Source: an uncultured Muribaculaceae bacterium (GTDB lineage Bacteria; Bacteroidota; Bacteroidia; Bacteroidales; Muribaculaceae). Taken from it: a stretch of 8,363 nt of DNA. Numbering within the stretch: position 1 is the stretch's first letter; the number at the start of each line of letters is the position of its first letter. Location of the stretch: assembly GCA_904502025.1 (NCBI GenBank), contig CAJGDJ010000059.1, forward strand, positions 1 through 8,363, in the 5' to 3' direction. The position numbers and the translations under genes were made by a program. Positions 7,254 to 8,363 of this stretch are shown in pieces. The notes beneath the pieces were generated by a model, which was not told the DNA's origin, made no database searches, and worked only from the letters and a program-made list of their open reading frames with translations.

Positions 7254-7814
7254 ATGGCTGAAGTAAAAGATTATTTAGTACCTGCCGAAGAAAAAATGGA
7301 ATTGGCAGTTGCATATCTTGATGAAACACTTGCTCGCATTCGTGCAGGAAAAGCTAATGCTAAAATTCTTGAAGGCATTCGCGTCGAATATTATGGTAGT
7401 GCAGTCCCCATTTCAAATGTCGCAAACATTTCTGTGCCCGATGCTCGCACAATCGCTATCACCCCTTGGGAAAAACCAATGTTCAAAGAAATAGAAAAAG
7501 CAATTATCAACTCAGAACTTGGCATTACACCTGAGAATAATGGTGAAATTATTCGTCTCACCATTCCACCATTGACCGAAGATCGTCGTAAAGCATTGGT
7601 AAAACAATGTAAGGCAGAGGCTGAAACTGCAAAAGTATCAGTGCGTAACGCCCGTCGTGATGCTATCGAAGGATTGAAAAAAGCGGTTAAAAACGGAATG
7701 CCCGAAGATATGTCGAAAAACGGCGAAGAAAAAGCTCAAAAACTTCATGACAAATACATGAAGGTTATCGACGACCTCTTCGTAGCAAAAGAAAAAGAAA
7801 TCCTCACAGTATAA
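7254..7814 (+). CDS. frr: Ribosome recycling factor
   Basis: A 186-residue protein of the usual RRF length (about 185). With EF-G it splits the post-termination ribosome into subunits. The sequence carries the conserved blocks of the family: RIRAGKANAKILEGIRVEYYG (28-48), VPDARTIAITPWEK (61-74), IEKAI (80-84), SELGITPENNGEIIRL (87-102) and PPLTEDRR (105-112). Residues from about 105 onward form the long helical arm, including RNARRDAIEGLKK. It is co-transcribed with pyrH across a 33-nt AT-rich gap lacking a clear Shine-Dalgarno sequence. The stop codon (7812-7814) is two nucleotides before an 18-bp inverted repeat that encloses the terminator. Confidence 0.97.
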   Translation: MAEVKDYLVPAEEKMELAVAYLDETLARIRAGKANAKILEGIRVEYYGSAVPISNVANISVPDARTIAITPWEKPMFKEIEKAIINSELGITPENNGEIIRLTIPPLTEDRRKALVKQCKAEAETAKVSVRNARRDAIEGLKKAVKNGMPEDMSKNGEEKAQKLHDKYMKVIDDLFVAKEKEILTV

Positions 7815-7815
7815 T

Positions 7816-7966
7816 AATTATTGCTGTCCGATAAAATGTGTACTTTTATACATGGTTAAACTTGTTTGTGGTAAAACAAAAGTAACCAAAAAGGGCTGAT
7901 TCCTACAAATGGAACCAGCCCTAATTTTTTTATTCCCTCAAAAAAATATATCGGACAGCAATAATT
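7816..7966. mobile_element. 151-bp element bounded by perfect 18-bp inverted repeats (MITE-like)
   Basis: AATTATTGCTGTCCGATA at 7816-7833 is repeated exactly in inverted orientation at 7949-7966. The 115-bp interior holds no gene, only AT-rich sequence and a terminator hairpin. Small size, perfect terminal repeats and lack of coding capacity suggest a MITE or a collapsed IS. If the repeats are trimmed to begin at TTGCTG, the flanks are TAATTA on the left and TAATTT on the right, a possible imperfect target duplication, though low-complexity AT makes this weak. The alternative is simply a large two-tier terminator structure behind frr. Confidence 0.45.
7892..7931. terminator. Bidirectional intrinsic terminator between frr and the HipA gene
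   Basis: AGGGCTG (7892-7898) pairs with CAGCCCT (7916-7922). After one A-C mismatch, TTCC (7900-7903) pairs with GGAA (7911-7914) around a 7-nt loop. Seven T residues (7925-7931) follow on the plus strand, ending pyrH-frr. The five A residues at 7888-7892 give a U-tract on the minus strand for the converging HipA gene. Confidence 0.85.
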
Positions 7967-7987
7967 TTGAAGAAATCCACCTATTTT

Positions 7988-8363
7988 TTATAGGGCTATT
8001 CTGCTATCAAAAACACCCTCAAACAGGCTCATTTCTCGTTTGGCAATGCCTAACCTATTTGCAAGTGTACGCCAATCCTTAACCGCTGCAACAACCTCAT
8101 TGATGATATTCTTAGCAACCTCATGGGTCAGCATATACTCCTCGCAAGAGTCAAGCAAGATGGATAAATCAGCTTTGTTGGTCTTGCTATTGATAAGCAG
8201 ACTTTGATGGTCGTTCAACGTTGGGTTCATATCGTATGCAGGAGAAAGAGTCCAACCCTTTGCTGTAAGTAAAAATCCATGGTTGCGGAAATGGTCATCG
8301 CTATTGCCCACACAGATATTAAACACCACCCTGCGGAACAGTTCTCGCAAGTTGGCATCAACA
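7988..8363 (-). CDS. HipA-family serine/threonine kinase toxin, C-terminal part, cut by the window edge
   Basis: The minus-strand frame is open from the right edge to the TAA at 7990-7988, giving about 124 residues. A TTG at 8350 is in frame but is not the start, since coding sequence continues upstream (VDAN before LRELF). The segment FNICVGNSDDHFRNHGFLL contains the HipA catalytic loop (consensus NxDDHxKN-like), and SPAYDMNPT matches the following metal-binding Asp motif (APAYDLLPT-like). These define the HipA C-terminal kinase domain. E. coli HipA phosphorylates glutamyl-tRNA synthetase; the target here is unknown. In Bacteroidota the protein is often split into a small HipA N-terminal partner, a C-terminal kinase of about 310 residues and an HTH antitoxin; those parts would lie to the right of the window. 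The catalytic residues look intact, so the kinase may be active. Confidence 0.85.
   Translation of the reverse strand, partial: VDANLRELFRRVVFNICVGNSDDHFRNHGFLLTAKGWTLSPAYDMNPTLNDHQSLLINSKTNKADLSILLDSCEEYMLTHEVAKNIINEVVAAVKDWRTLANRLGIAKREMSLFEGVFDSRIAL

Overview
The window reads as a chromosomal segment from a member of the Bacteroidota, most likely order Bacteroidales (inference). The DNA is AT-rich, and start codons lack clear Shine-Dalgarno sequences. Promoters match the Bacteroidota type, TTTG, about 21 nt, then TAnnTTTG. The protein families (YfhO-type membrane protein, stand-alone mannose-1-phosphate guanylyltransferase, HSPF-motif methyltransferase-like protein, XerD) also fit that group.

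The left and centre are transcribed leftward. From a promoter near 6361-6393 runs a tightly packed probable operon: manC (GDP-mannose synthesis), an 856-residue YfhO-family multi-pass membrane protein, a diverged SAM-methyltransferase-like protein, and the tyrosine recombinase xerD. Gaps are 31 nt, 11 nt and a 10-nt overlap. The first two genes suggest envelope glycan assembly, and xerD (chromosome dimer resolution) rides at the end. Beyond xerD lies a 473-bp stretch without a convincing protein gene. It carries a Bacteroidota-type promoter, a series of good stem-loops and an intrinsic terminator, all on the minus strand, so I call it an unassigned structured RNA gene of about 330 nt. Left of it, a SAM-dependent methyltransferase runs off the left edge.

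To the right, transcribed rightward from a divergent promoter at 6448-6480, is the core pair pyrH (UMP kinase) and frr (ribosome recycling factor). Two nucleotides after the frr stop codon begins a 151-bp segment bounded by a perfect 18-bp inverted repeat and containing a bidirectional terminator. It looks like a MITE or IS-derived element that supplies the transcription stop. The last gene, leftward and cut by the right edge, is the C-terminal part of a HipA-family kinase (toxin-antitoxin type), so this edge may be a core-to-accessory junction.

The most interesting items are the unassigned structured RNA with two mutually exclusive pairings at its terminator, and the small inverted-repeat element behind frr. 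No tRNA, rRNA, CRISPR array or complete insertion sequence was seen.
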